Below, piece after piece: positions 1 through 7,252 of a stretch of 13,060 nt of DNA (positions within the stretch are counted from its first letter, which is position 1; the number at the start of each line of letters is the position of its first letter). The stretch is from XYA12-FULL-58-9 sp001798605. GTDB taxonomy: Bacteria; Myxococcota; XYA12-FULL-58-9. Made by a program: the position numbers and the translations under genes. The notes under the pieces were generated by a model. The model was not told the origin of the DNA. It did not search any database and worked only from the letters and a program-made list of their open reading frames with translations. The stretch is from the NCBI GenBank assembly GCA_036736205.1, contig DAINMX010000195.1, positions 1-13,060 of the forward strand, read 5' to 3'.

Positions 1-1827
1 GAGGTGGCTGGTGTATCAGAGATGCGGGTCGGCAATGCTTCGGATTTGTCGGAAATTGAGTGGCAACCCTATCAAACCACATTGGCTTGGGAATTGCCCT
101 TAGGCGAGGGGGGAAAAACCGTGTTCGTTCAATATCGCGATGCACTCGGTCATGAATCTGATGTTGTGTCTGATGACATCGAGGTTGACTCTGAACTGCC
201 TATTGAAGCGCAGATCCAGATCTTGGGGGGCGACTACACGAACTCAACATCCATAGACATCATGATCTACTCTCCGGATCCAGAGGCTTCTACCGTAAAA
301 CTGAGCAGTAACGGTGACTTTTCAGGAGCCATTGGTGTTTCATACCAAGCCGGCACATTTTACGGCGGCAGTCTTATGTATTTGGGTCCGGATGGAACAG
401 CAACAATCTACGCGCAGTTTGTCAACGCTTCGCACGAAATACTGGACACCGTTTCAGATAGCGTCATTTTGGACACATCGTCTCCCACAATCCCAACGCT
501 CCATTGTGGTCAGCAGATCACCAATGCCGAGCAAGCTATTGTAAGTCTCTCGACGCCAAGCGCTGATACGAATTTCAAAGGTTACGAGATGTGCGTAATT
601 CAAGGTGCCATGCCCAATGTGTCCATGTGTACAGAATCGGATTGGTCCGAAATAGATTTTGCACAGTCGCTTTCCATTGCGTTTGTTCAAGAGGGTGCGG
701 TTTCCGTCTTTATTCGCGCCTTGGATCTGGCTGGAAATTCCAGTTGGGCAAGTTGTGAATACCAAGTCGATTGGACAGCACCCGCGGAGATTTATCCTCT
801 CTTGGTTCATCATAAGAGTACTAACGCGGTGAATGTGGAGTATAGGACGAGCAGCAAAGACTTGGATCTCACACCCACGTTCACATTCTCCTACGGCCCG
901 GATGGTGGCAACATGGTGAACCTTGATGTCCCGGATCCGGTATATGACGTGGCGGAGAAGAGCCTCTCTGGCCTCACGGCTGGAACAACGTACCGGGTCA
1001 TGGTCACTTTCTCTGACTTGGCAGGCAACACAACATCCAAGGAGACAACTTTCACGACAGCGAAGACCCTTATTCCGGATCTTACGCACATCTCTTCAAA
1101 TACCACGTGGACCAAAGCCGCAAGCCCCTATTTGATCGATGGATATGTATCGATCGCGGCAGCACTCACCATTCAAGCTGGCGCAATCATCCATTTCAAC
1201 TATGCCAGCGAATCTGGTTACATCAATCTGCTTTCGTCAGATAGTTCTATCATCGCCAGAGGATCAGAGTCTGAGCCCATTCATTTCACAGACATGAGCC
1301 TTCGTAACGGTGCTTACGCGGGGGGGGCCACCATCTACTTTCAAAATGCCGTGTTCCGTGGCTATGGGCAAGTCTATGCAACCACGGCTGTTGCCACCGT
1401 AGAGGAATCGCTTTTCCTTGATCACATGAGCCTTTTCTTCGGCGAACTCTACTCTGGTGATTGTTCGAGTGCGAATTTGATGGCTCGCAACAATTACTTT
1501 GTTTACGGCGTTACGCAAACAGACGCCGTGCAAATACTATGCGACAATGATCCCGAGTCCCTTACGTTTGAAAACAACGCATTTATGTTCGCCAACGCGG
1601 GAGCATTTAATGCAACCTATCCGGTCTACGCGGTCACCACGCATGCATTCCCCGGTAATGTGACCTTTGATATGTCGAACAACTATTGGGGAACGACCAA
1701 CAGCGCGACGATCGGCACAATGATCTTTGATGGCAATGATTATGAATCAAATAGTCCCTATATCGATTACGCCCCCTTCTCGACCGCTCCGAGCGCACTC
1801 ATCCCAGATCCCACACCCTACCTTTAG
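1..1827 (+). CDS. Secreted Ig/FN3-repeat protein with C-terminal right-handed beta-helix (5' end cut by window)
   Basis: The reading frame is open from the first base, so the GTG at 4 is probably internal and the gene starts outside the window. Numbered from that GTG, residues 1-66, 67-165 and 166-261 look like successive bacterial Ig-like repeats of about 95-100 residues. Each ends in a similar strand such as VSDSVILDTSSP or YQVDWTAP. Residues about 265-352 resemble a fibronectin type III domain (LSGLTAGTTYRVMVTFSD). From about 360 to the end the protein is rich in Asn, Ala and aromatics, and carries NNYWGTTN followed by a DGND/IDYAPF tail, a pattern seen at the end of right-handed parallel beta-helix proteins. 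Cysteines are few and there is no membrane segment. It is probably an exported or surface protein; ligand and enzymatic activity are unknown. It ends 17 nt before the sigma factor gene, which suggests co-transcription. Confidence 0.85.
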   Translation, partial: EVAGVSEMRVGNASDLSEIEWQPYQTTLAWELPLGEGGKTVFVQYRDALGHESDVVSDDIEVDSELPIEAQIQILGGDYTNSTSIDIMIYSPDPEASTVKLSSNGDFSGAIGVSYQAGTFYGGSLMYLGPDGTATIYAQFVNASHEILDTVSDSVILDTSSPTIPTLHCGQQITNAEQAIVSLSTPSADTNFKGYEMCVIQGAMPNVSMCTESDWSEIDFAQSLSIAFVQEGAVSVFIRALDLAGNSSWASCEYQVDWTAPAEIYPLLVHHKSTNAVNVEYRTSSKDLDLTPTFTFSYGPDGGNMVNLDVPDPVYDVAEKSLSGLTAGTTYRVMVTFSDLAGNTTSKETTFTTAKTLIPDLTHISSNTTWTKAASPYLIDGYVSIAAALTIQAGAIIHFNYASESGYINLLSSDSSIIARGSESEPIHFTDMSLRNGAYAGGATIYFQNAVFRGYGQVYATTAVATVEESLFLDHMSLFFGELYSGDCSSANLMARNNYFVYGVTQTDAVQILCDNDPESLTFENNAFMFANAGAFNATYPVYAVTTHAFPGNVTFDMSNNYWGTTNSATIGTMIFDGNDYESNSPYIDYAPFSTAPSALIPDPTPYL

Positions 1828-1844
1828 TTGAGACGCGAGATGTC

Positions 1845-2540
1845 ATGACGCTTCTTGTGGAAAACCGCTCGCTGCGTGAGGCTTTCAAGCGTGGTGAGCG
1901 GTTTGCCCTTGAAGCTGTGTATCGGGAATATGTTCGGCCTGTGTACGGATTCTTGTCTCGCGGGTTTTCCTTTGAAAGCCAAGGCTCATCTCGAACCTTT
2001 GTAGGCCTTCGGGCGGCCTGGGAAACCGAAGATGCCGTTCAGACGGTATTTTTGCGGGCCTTTTCAGAAAAAGCTCGCTTGGCCTATGACGGACTTCGAC
2101 CCTATCGAAATTATCTGTTCAGCATTGCACGCAATTTCGTGCTCGATGAGTTGAAAAGCCGTCGTGAGGTCCTCTTCATCGACGACTCACAAAGCGAAGG
2201 GGATCAAAGACAGGACCCAAACGAGTCAATGGAACAAACGCCTGAAGACGTGGCCGCAGATCAAGAGCTTGAACGGGATGTCGCAAGCTTTGTCGACAGC
2301 CTCCCTGAAAAAGCACGAGAGGTATTTGTGCTTCGTTTTCGCCAAAGCCTGTCCGTTCTGGAATCCGCGAGTCGTCTGAAAACGAGCGAGCACTTCATCA
2401 AAAGCACAGAAAAACAGATCAAAAAGCGTTTCTTTGTATTTATGCAGCAACGCGGACACTTTGCACATTGGCGCTATGACTCATTGAAAACACAAAGCTT
2501 GATTCTCATGCTTTTGCTTGGAGTGGGAGGCGCCACATGA
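1845..2540 (+). CDS. ECF-type (sigma-70 family) RNA polymerase sigma factor
   Basis: A 231-residue protein with the two-domain layout of extracytoplasmic-function sigma factors, which redirect RNA polymerase to stress or envelope promoters. Region 2 spans about residues 22-108 and includes EDAVQTVFLRAF and YRNYLFSIARNFVLDELKSRR, typical of helices 2.2-2.4. An acidic linker (about 112-145) precedes region 4 (about 146-202), with the usual DSLPEKAREVFVLRF opening and a helix-turn-helix-like segment around SVLESASRLKTSEHFIKSTEKQ. The ATG at 1845 is the only good start and has only a weak Shine-Dalgarno. The last 14 residues are unusually hydrophobic (LILMLLLGVGGA), which is odd for a cytosolic sigma factor. 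The stop overlaps the next start as ATGA, the usual arrangement for a sigma/anti-sigma pair. The family is secure; the regulon is unknown. Confidence 0.9.
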   Translation: MTLLVENRSLREAFKRGERFALEAVYREYVRPVYGFLSRGFSFESQGSSRTFVGLRAAWETEDAVQTVFLRAFSEKARLAYDGLRPYRNYLFSIARNFVLDELKSRREVLFIDDSQSEGDQRQDPNESMEQTPEDVAADQELERDVASFVDSLPEKAREVFVLRFRQSLSVLESASRLKTSEHFIKSTEKQIKKRFFVFMQQRGHFAHWRYDSLKTQSLILMLLLGVGGAT

Positions 2541-3400
2541 AGCTCCCGACACCTTGGTCAAGCCGTCTGATTGAAAAGCAATTTACGCATGGGCTCAGCG
2601 AGAGCGATCAGGTCAAACTGTTTGCAATTTTGAAGGACAACAATGCACATGCCGCCACCTACCAGCGCTATCACGACCTCGAAGCGGCCCTGTGCCAAAG
2701 CCCAAAGCCTACTTTGTTTGCCATTGAGCGCATGGAAAGACTTATCATCAACCAAACTCTGGCCGGGACAACCAAAGCGTCGCGTCGCTTTGTTCATGTG
2801 TGGCTCGCATCTTCTGCCGCGCTAGGCACTTTGGCTGTGCTCGTGTTTGCGCTTTTGTTGCCATGGCAGAACAAGCTCGATCATCAGGCCCTGCCCGAGA
2901 ATGCTCGTTTCTCCCCTGTGGTGATCAATACGCGAGGTCAGATCGTTCCACGGGAAACAGGTATCGGTATTCGTGTATTTTGTGTTGTCGCAGAAGACAC
3001 GGTGGTCAAGGAGAGTATTGAGCCCTCTTACCGCGACGTGCTGACGTTCACCTATTCAAACGTGGCCAAAGACGTGGCCTATCTCACGCTTTTGGGCATC
3101 CAAAACAAGGGGGATGTGCGCTGGTATTATCCCGACTACGAAGGTTCTCGAAGTATTTCGATTGAGCGCAACGTTGTGGATGAGCCCCTCGGGGATGGCA
3201 TCAAACTTTCTGTAAATCATGAGCCCGGAGATTTGCGCATTGTGGCTTTGTTCTCGGCAGAGCCTCTGAACAAAGCATTGGTAGAACAAGCGGCAAAGAA
3301 TATGAGCCCAAGTCAACTGACACCCCTTATGGGACAACGGCAAGATGTGCTGGAGCATTCTGTTCTGATCCACGTTGCAGAGCCCATGGGTGAGGAGTGA
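2537..3400 (+). CDS. Single-pass membrane protein, probable anti-sigma factor
   Basis: A 287-residue protein with a soluble N-terminus (1-85), one clear transmembrane helix (about 88-110, ending LLLPW) and a C-terminal domain of about 175 residues that should lie in the periplasm. The N-terminal part (LIEKQFTHGLSESDQVKLF and the helices after it) has the size and character of an anti-sigma domain, but the zinc-binding H-x3-C-x2-C motif is absent; only scattered His and one Cys are present. The C-terminal domain (RWYYPDYEG, GDLRIVALFSAEPL) resembles domains in membrane proteins found beside bacterial caspases, but I cannot name the family with certainty. The 4-nt overlap with the sigma gene and the topology support an anti-sigma role by inference. 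The caspase gene follows 4 nt later, so the three genes are probably co-translated. It could also be a scaffold or substrate for the caspase. Confidence 0.7.
   Translation: MKLPTPWSSRLIEKQFTHGLSESDQVKLFAILKDNNAHAATYQRYHDLEAALCQSPKPTLFAIERMERLIINQTLAGTTKASRRFVHVWLASSAALGTLAVLVFALLLPWQNKLDHQALPENARFSPVVINTRGQIVPRETGIGIRVFCVVAEDTVVKESIEPSYRDVLTFTYSNVAKDVAYLTLLGIQNKGDVRWYYPDYEGSRSISIERNVVDEPLGDGIKLSVNHEPGDLRIVALFSAEPLNKALVEQAAKNMSPSQLTPLMGQRQDVLEHSVLIHVAEPMGEE
3389..3397 (+). promoter_or_regulatory. Ribosome binding site that sets the caspase start
   Basis: The purine-rich run GGTGAGGAG lies at the end of the upstream gene. GGAG is 7 nt before the ATG at 3405. That spacing favours ATG 3405 over the in-frame TTG at 3375 and GTG at 3402, and it gives a protein that opens directly with a signal peptide. 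Confidence 0.6.
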
Positions 3401-3404
3401 TGTG

Positions 3405-4976
3405 ATGCTAAATTTCTGTCGCTACAGCGTAATGGCACTGATCGTCATTCTCCCAAGCGTTTCTGTGGCACAATCCAAGATCTACGCTGTCGTGATAGGC
3501 AACAACCACAGTCTCGATTCGGGCGTGGCACCTCTACTCTTTGCTGACAACGATGCGGCACGCTACTACGAGCTTTTCAGAGCAGCCGGTGCTGACCTGG
3601 CTCTCTTCACTGTCCTCGATGAAGATGCCCAACGCCGATTTCCAGAAGCTTCCGCCATCGCGAGACCGCCCAAACGCGATGACATCACAAATACCCTGAA
3701 TGGTTTTTTCGAAAACATGGCCCAAGACCAAGAGAAGGGCATTGAGACACAGTTCTACTTTGTATTCTCAGGACATGGTGGTTTGGGAGAAAACCAAGAA
3801 GGATATTTGAATCTTCTGGACGACAAGCTGACGCGTTCCATGCTGTATCGTGAGATTCTCGCGCGCTCAAAGGCCAGCTTCAACCATGTGATCTTGGATG
3901 CCTGCAAGGCCTATTTTGTCGTCAATAAGCGCGGTGGACGCGATAAGACTGGAGACTATCGCCACGTGATCCGTGAGTTTTTGCGAAAGGAAGACTTGGC
4001 GAGCTACCCCAACACGGGTGTGATCTTGGCCGCGTCGAGCGAGTCTGAAACACATGAGTGGAGCCGATGGCAATCCGGTATTTTCACCCACGAACTTGTG
4101 AGCGCTTTGTTGGGTGGTGGCGATGTGAACCGTGACGGACGTGTGACCTATCGTGAGGCGGCAGCCTTCGTTGAAGCTGCCAATGCCGCGATTGACGATC
4201 CCAACCTTCGACTTCGCGTGTTTTTTCGAGCGCCAGCCATGCGTGCCGACGCGGCTTTGATGGAAAACCGTGCCCTCGCAGTCCAAGCCTTTGTCCAGGT
4301 TGAGCCGGAACATTCTGACAAATACCATATTGAAGATGCACGCGGTCTACGTGTGGCTGACTTTCATCCTTCCCGGGAACAATCTATGGAAATCGCACTC
4401 TTGGGACAGGCGCCCTTTTTCTTGCGCACCGACGAACGTGAAGCTGTGCTCGAAGCACCGTCTGGACCTGTGTCACTCAAAGATTTTCCATTGAACCCAA
4501 GATCGATATCGAGTCGAGGCAGTGCAGACCTTTCATTCAAACGTTTCTTGTTCAACACCCCCTTCGGCATTGGCTTTTACAATGGTTTGCAGACTGCCAA
4601 TCCGGAGGACTTATCGTTCGAAATCCAAGTGCCTGCGGATGAGGATTCACTGCGGATCTTACCCAGCGTAGGATGGGGTACATTGGGCATTGGATCCGTC
4701 AGCGCTGTGGTTGGAGGAGTATTCTATTCTCAGGCCAACGCGACGTATCGAGAATACATGAATGCAAAAGATCTCGCGATTGCCGAAAGCCTGCATCAAA
4801 AAACCCTCGAACAATCGCGCGTTGCCGAAATCCTATGCATTGCGGGAGGGAGTGCTGCGCTTGTTGGGGCGGCACTTCTCGTCTGGGATCTGGTGAGTTC
4901 CAGCAAATCCGAAGAAGGTCCCGTTGTTGGTATCACGGGGCAGGATGGGAGTATGGGCTTTGTGGTTCATTGGTAG
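3405..4976 (+). CDS. Secreted, membrane-anchored caspase-like cysteine peptidase (family C14)
   Basis: A 523-residue protein from ATG 3405. Residues 1-23 form a signal peptide or anchor (basic start, hydrophobic core MALIVILPSVSVAQ). The caspase-fold domain (about 25-265) opens with YAVVIGNN. It has the catalytic His in YFVFSGHGG (His124) and the catalytic Cys in HVILDACKAY (Cys167). The Asp two residues before the Cys is the position that in metacaspases lines an S1 pocket for basic residues, so cleavage after Arg/Lys is plausible but inferred. DVNRDGRVTYRE (240-251) matches a 12-residue EF-hand loop with Asp, Asn, Asp, Gly and Glu at positions 1, 3, 5, 6 and 12. A beta-rich domain follows (about 300-420). 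Two hydrophobic segments near the C-terminus (about 425-445 and 473-495), separated by a charged helical stretch, form a likely transmembrane hairpin. The enzyme should face the periplasm, like the C-terminal domain of the putative anti-sigma factor. Confidence 0.9.
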   Translation: MLNFCRYSVMALIVILPSVSVAQSKIYAVVIGNNHSLDSGVAPLLFADNDAARYYELFRAAGADLALFTVLDEDAQRRFPEASAIARPPKRDDITNTLNGFFENMAQDQEKGIETQFYFVFSGHGGLGENQEGYLNLLDDKLTRSMLYREILARSKASFNHVILDACKAYFVVNKRGGRDKTGDYRHVIREFLRKEDLASYPNTGVILAASSESETHEWSRWQSGIFTHELVSALLGGGDVNRDGRVTYREAAAFVEAANAAIDDPNLRLRVFFRAPAMRADAALMENRALAVQAFVQVEPEHSDKYHIEDARGLRVADFHPSREQSMEIALLGQAPFFLRTDEREAVLEAPSGPVSLKDFPLNPRSISSRGSADLSFKRFLFNTPFGIGFYNGLQTANPEDLSFEIQVPADEDSLRILPSVGWGTLGIGSVSAVVGGVFYSQANATYREYMNAKDLAIAESLHQKTLEQSRVAEILCIAGGSAALVGAALLVWDLVSSSKSEEGPVVGITGQDGSMGFVVHW

Positions 4977-5101
4977 TCCGCTCCAGTCTCAGGGCCTTGT
5001 GTACCGCTGGGTGGCACCAACTTCGGCGTGACCGAGCAAGGTCGTCCTATCCCGGTATTGAGATTTGGCGAGCGAGGCGTGAGCTTTTTCGTTTTCACCC
5101 C
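4977..5101. other. Intergenic gap between convergent genes; composition step
   Basis: A 125-bp non-coding gap between the caspase gene (plus) and the aspartyl-protease gene (minus). No convincing stem followed by a T-run is visible on either strand; the T-rich stretch near 5090 has no GC-rich hairpin in front of it. Base composition changes here, from a lower G+C left side to a clearly G+C-richer right side. Confidence 0.5.
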
Positions 5102-6355
5102 TCATTGCAGCAAGTCGCGTGATTCTAGCACGAGTCGGCGGGAATGGCCGTTGCGCGACACAATCGCCTCGAGCGTGTGTCTCTCCTCGCGCCCGCGTGG
5201 CTGTTTCTCCCTCCAATCACAGTATTGCGACATGGACAGGCCAGCCGTCTTTGTACCGTCAATCTCGACAATCTGATCGCCTACGCCGATTCCTTGTTCT
5301 TCGGCCGGGGATCGGCGCGCTATTGCCACCACGACCAGCCCAGCGTGATGCGGGTCAAAGAGCAACCCAAAACCAACACTCTCCCGAGAGGTGGGGATCG
5401 GGCTCGTAGGGGCCAACCAGATCGTGGAACGTGACCAATCGAGCGTCAGAACGAAATGCTCCAGTACACCAGTGCCGAGCAATGGGTAGTCGTGTTGAGG
5501 ATCGCCCGTTGTCGAAGAAACAATGACCCCGGAAATGCGCAGTTCCCCGAGCTGCAGTCCCGGGATCCGTGCAACCGTCGTCTCTCCACTGACGTTGCCT
5601 CGAACCATGGATGAGTGAGCCCCAGTCCATTGCGCAGTCGGTGCGTTGGGGTAGGCCTGACGCAGTACGGTCATGCCTTCGGGGAATTCTGTGAGCTGGC
5701 CGTCTGAGCCAAGGTCGAGCGCAACACGGGTCGAACAGCAGTGGCCAATCTTGGCGTCGACCAGCCACAGGCCCTGTTCCCGGTTGATGACTATGGCGGT
5801 GCCGCTCGGGTCGGGTCTCGCTGCTCTCGGACCCCAGGCTGAGAGTCGTCCCCTCTGGGGATCTATCTGCCACCGCCCCTGGCTCAAGAGGTCGTTTCCG
5901 ATCACACCACCGACGCGACGGAATTTGCAGCTGAGCTGCGGGGCATGCTCGGCAACCTTCTCGACATCCAGAATCATGGCTGGGACCTCACGGAACGTCA
6001 GACCAGCCACAGTCAACAGAGGGACATGGACACTGGGGACGCCCTCCAGCACCTCGCCGTTGAGCACCGTCTCAAAGCCGTCCCTCACCGGGAGGCCGAG
6101 ATCCCGCGCCAGCCAGTCGGACACAGCACATCCGCTGGATCCCGTGTCGACGACAAAGGGGACCGGTTCCGAATCGCTGCCGAGTGTCACTGACACGGCA
6201 AAGCCGTCATCGATGACGAGATCGGCCACACCGCTCGCCGCCGGGTCTTCGAGCCAGCTGCACTCGTCGAGCTTGCCGGAGTCGGGCGTTCGAGTCACGG
6301 GTGTGGGGCTGCAGCCAACACCCATGATGATGACCCACGAGGGAATAGCCCGCAT
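5102..6355 (-). CDS. Aspartyl-protease-like (pepsin/retropepsin fold) lipoprotein with C-terminal PDZ domain
   Basis: A 417-residue protein. The N-terminus MRAIPSWVIIMGVGC fits a short lipoprotein signal with Cys15 as the acylated residue, although the box (MGVGC) is not the common LxxC type. The first lobe contains FVVDTGSSGCAVSDWLA (Asp70, classical DTGSSG) and the partner motif GGVIGNDLL (149-157). A second lobe contains VALDLGSDGQLTEF (Asp214) and YPLLGTGVLEHF (290-301), so the protein looks like a two-lobe aspartic peptidase whose second triad is DLG rather than DTG/DSG. Residues about 326-412 form a PDZ-like domain (VVVAIARRSPAEEQGIGVGDQIVEID). Retropepsin-plus-PDZ proteins are common in bacteria; this one is probably anchored in the envelope. 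It lies 196 bp downstream of the toxin gene on the same strand. Substrate is unknown, and activity depends on whether the second Asp works. Confidence 0.85.
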   Translation of the reverse strand: MRAIPSWVIIMGVGCSPTPVTRTPDSGKLDECSWLEDPAASGVADLVIDDGFAVSVTLGSDSEPVPFVVDTGSSGCAVSDWLARDLGLPVRDGFETVLNGEVLEGVPSVHVPLLTVAGLTFREVPAMILDVEKVAEHAPQLSCKFRRVGGVIGNDLLSQGRWQIDPQRGRLSAWGPRAARPDPSGTAIVINREQGLWLVDAKIGHCCSTRVALDLGSDGQLTEFPEGMTVLRQAYPNAPTAQWTGAHSSMVRGNVSGETTVARIPGLQLGELRISGVIVSSTTGDPQHDYPLLGTGVLEHFVLTLDWSRSTIWLAPTSPIPTSRESVGFGLLFDPHHAGLVVVAIARRSPAEEQGIGVGDQIVEIDGTKTAGLSMSQYCDWREKQPRGREERHTLEAIVSRNGHSRRLVLESRDLLQ

Positions 6356-6551
6356 CCGGATCGACTTACCAGTGAGGCCCGAACCGGTCCATGCCTTTTG
6401 CCGAGACTTTGGACAAGGTACGCAGGTTGATCGCCAATCAGGGCGTGCCCGACGAAGGAGCCGCTACTCACCTGGGTGCCTGCCCTCACTCTCTCACGGC
6501 GGTGGATTATCTGGGTGCCGTCCAGTTGCAAGGCTTGATAGCTCTCACCCG
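6356..6551. other. Gap between vapC and the protease gene
   Basis: A 196-bp stretch with no gene I would call. One minus-strand frame is open throughout and runs into both neighbours in other frames. It contains a plausible-looking peptide (SFVGHALIGDQPAYLV) but no good start, ribosome site or recognisable family. The promoter for the protease gene may lie here, but I see no clear -35/-10 pair. Confidence 0.35.
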
Positions 6552-6959
6552 TCAACCGCTTCGCTTCGGGAGCAACTCGAATCCTTGCTCGAGGAAGTGT
6601 CGGTCCACAGCCAACGCCACCCGGATCCGTGACTGGCGCATGACCTCGAAGCTCACCCAGTCCGTGAGGCTCAGGTCGCGGCGGCCACTGGCCACGACCG
6701 CGGCCATGGCCAAGCGGTGCAGTGTCGCATCGACCCAAACGATGTCGAGAACCGGCTCGATGTCAGTCCGCCACGAAAGGACTGCCGAGATTCCGATCCG
6801 GGCCTGCAGCAGAGATACGGTCTCGTGCACGACATAAGAGGTAGTGACGAGCCGTTGGCGGCGGGCGAGGAGGTCCAACCACGCGGTGCGGGCATCGACG
6901 TGCTGCTGGTCGGCAGCGACCAATGCAGCATAGAGACCCGAGGTGTCGGCGAAGATCAA
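6552..6959 (-). CDS. vapC: PIN-domain ribonuclease toxin, VapC family
   Basis: With the TTG start at 6959 the protein is 135 residues and opens MIFADTSGLY, the usual VapC beginning. All four conserved acids of the PIN active site are present: Asp5 (FADTSG), Glu46 (VVHETVSLL), Asp100 (SLTDWVSFEVM) and Asp119 (ALAVDRHF). VapC toxins are Mg-dependent endoribonucleases, usually cutting tRNA or rRNA, and are neutralised by the antitoxin encoded just upstream. The TTG start shares the sequence TTGA with the antitoxin stop, a 4-nt overlap suggesting translational coupling. An in-frame GTG at 6977 would add six residues and give a 22-nt overlap; its ribosome site is too close to be convincing. Length is normal for the family and nothing indicates inactivation. 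Confidence 0.9.
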   Translation of the reverse strand: MIFADTSGLYAALVAADQQHVDARTAWLDLLARRQRLVTTSYVVHETVSLLQARIGISAVLSWRTDIEPVLDIVWVDATLHRLAMAAVVASGRRDLSLTDWVSFEVMRQSRIRVALAVDRHFLEQGFELLPKRSG

Positions 6960-7252
6960 CGCGAGGGCCCCCCCCACACCTCTTCCAGGTAACGGTCATG
7001 GCCGCCGGCCACGTCCGTGGCTGGGTCGGCCGCATCGAACCTCACCTCGGCGGCACGCACAAATGGATCGGGCAGCGCCAACGGCAAGCCGTTCCCGTCA
7101 TCATTCTCGAGAGGCACGACCCGGGCGACCGGCTTGCCGCGCTTGGTGATGACCACCCCTTCCCGCTTCTTCTGCACACGATCGAGCACGGCCAGGCACT
7201 TGGCCTTGAACACGCCTGCCGCCATGGTCTTGGGTTTTATGGCTATGGTCAT
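6956..7252 (-). CDS. vapB: Phd/YefM-type antitoxin of the VapC toxin
   Basis: A 98-residue protein from ATG 7252. Residues 1-50 match the Phd/YefM DNA-binding domain: KTMAAGVFKAKCLAVLDRVQ, then REGVVITKRGKPVARVVPL, in which the GKPVA turn and the following strand are hallmarks. The C-terminal 48 residues (PDPFVRAAEVRF to the end) are the region expected to wrap the toxin. The frame stays open far upstream, but that extension runs antisense to the tail of the MaoC gene and destroys the family N-terminus, so the ATG at 7252 is chosen. Such antitoxins repress their own operon together with the toxin, and an inverted repeat covers this start codon. Toxin and antitoxin are certainly paired; calling the antitoxin VapB is by partnership only. 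Confidence 0.88.
   Translation of the reverse strand: MTIAIKPKTMAAGVFKAKCLAVLDRVQKKREGVVITKRGKPVARVVPLENDDGNGLPLALPDPFVRAAEVRFDAADPATDVAGGHDRYLEEVWGGPSR

Noticed and set aside
454..1089. Minus-strand frame of 211 codons
   Set aside because: It is antisense to the repeat/beta-helix protein, Cys/Arg-rich without domain signals, and the plus-strand frame is clearly real.
3375..3404. TTG start for the caspase at 3375
   Set aside because: It overlaps the upstream gene and puts ten polar or charged residues before the signal peptide; ATG 3405 has a well-spaced ribosome site.
5085..5101. Rho-independent terminator after the caspase gene
   Set aside because: A T-rich stretch is present but I could not find a stable GC-rich stem immediately before it.
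5673..6632. Long plus-strand open frame (319 codons)
   Set aside because: It is antisense to the aspartyl-protease gene, rich in Arg/Ser/Pro as expected of a shadow in G+C-rich DNA, and has no recognisable domain.
6295..6738. Minus-strand frame across the gap between vapC and the protease gene
   Set aside because: It overlaps both neighbours in other frames, has no ribosome site or family likeness, and the plausible peptide within 6356-6551 has no good start.
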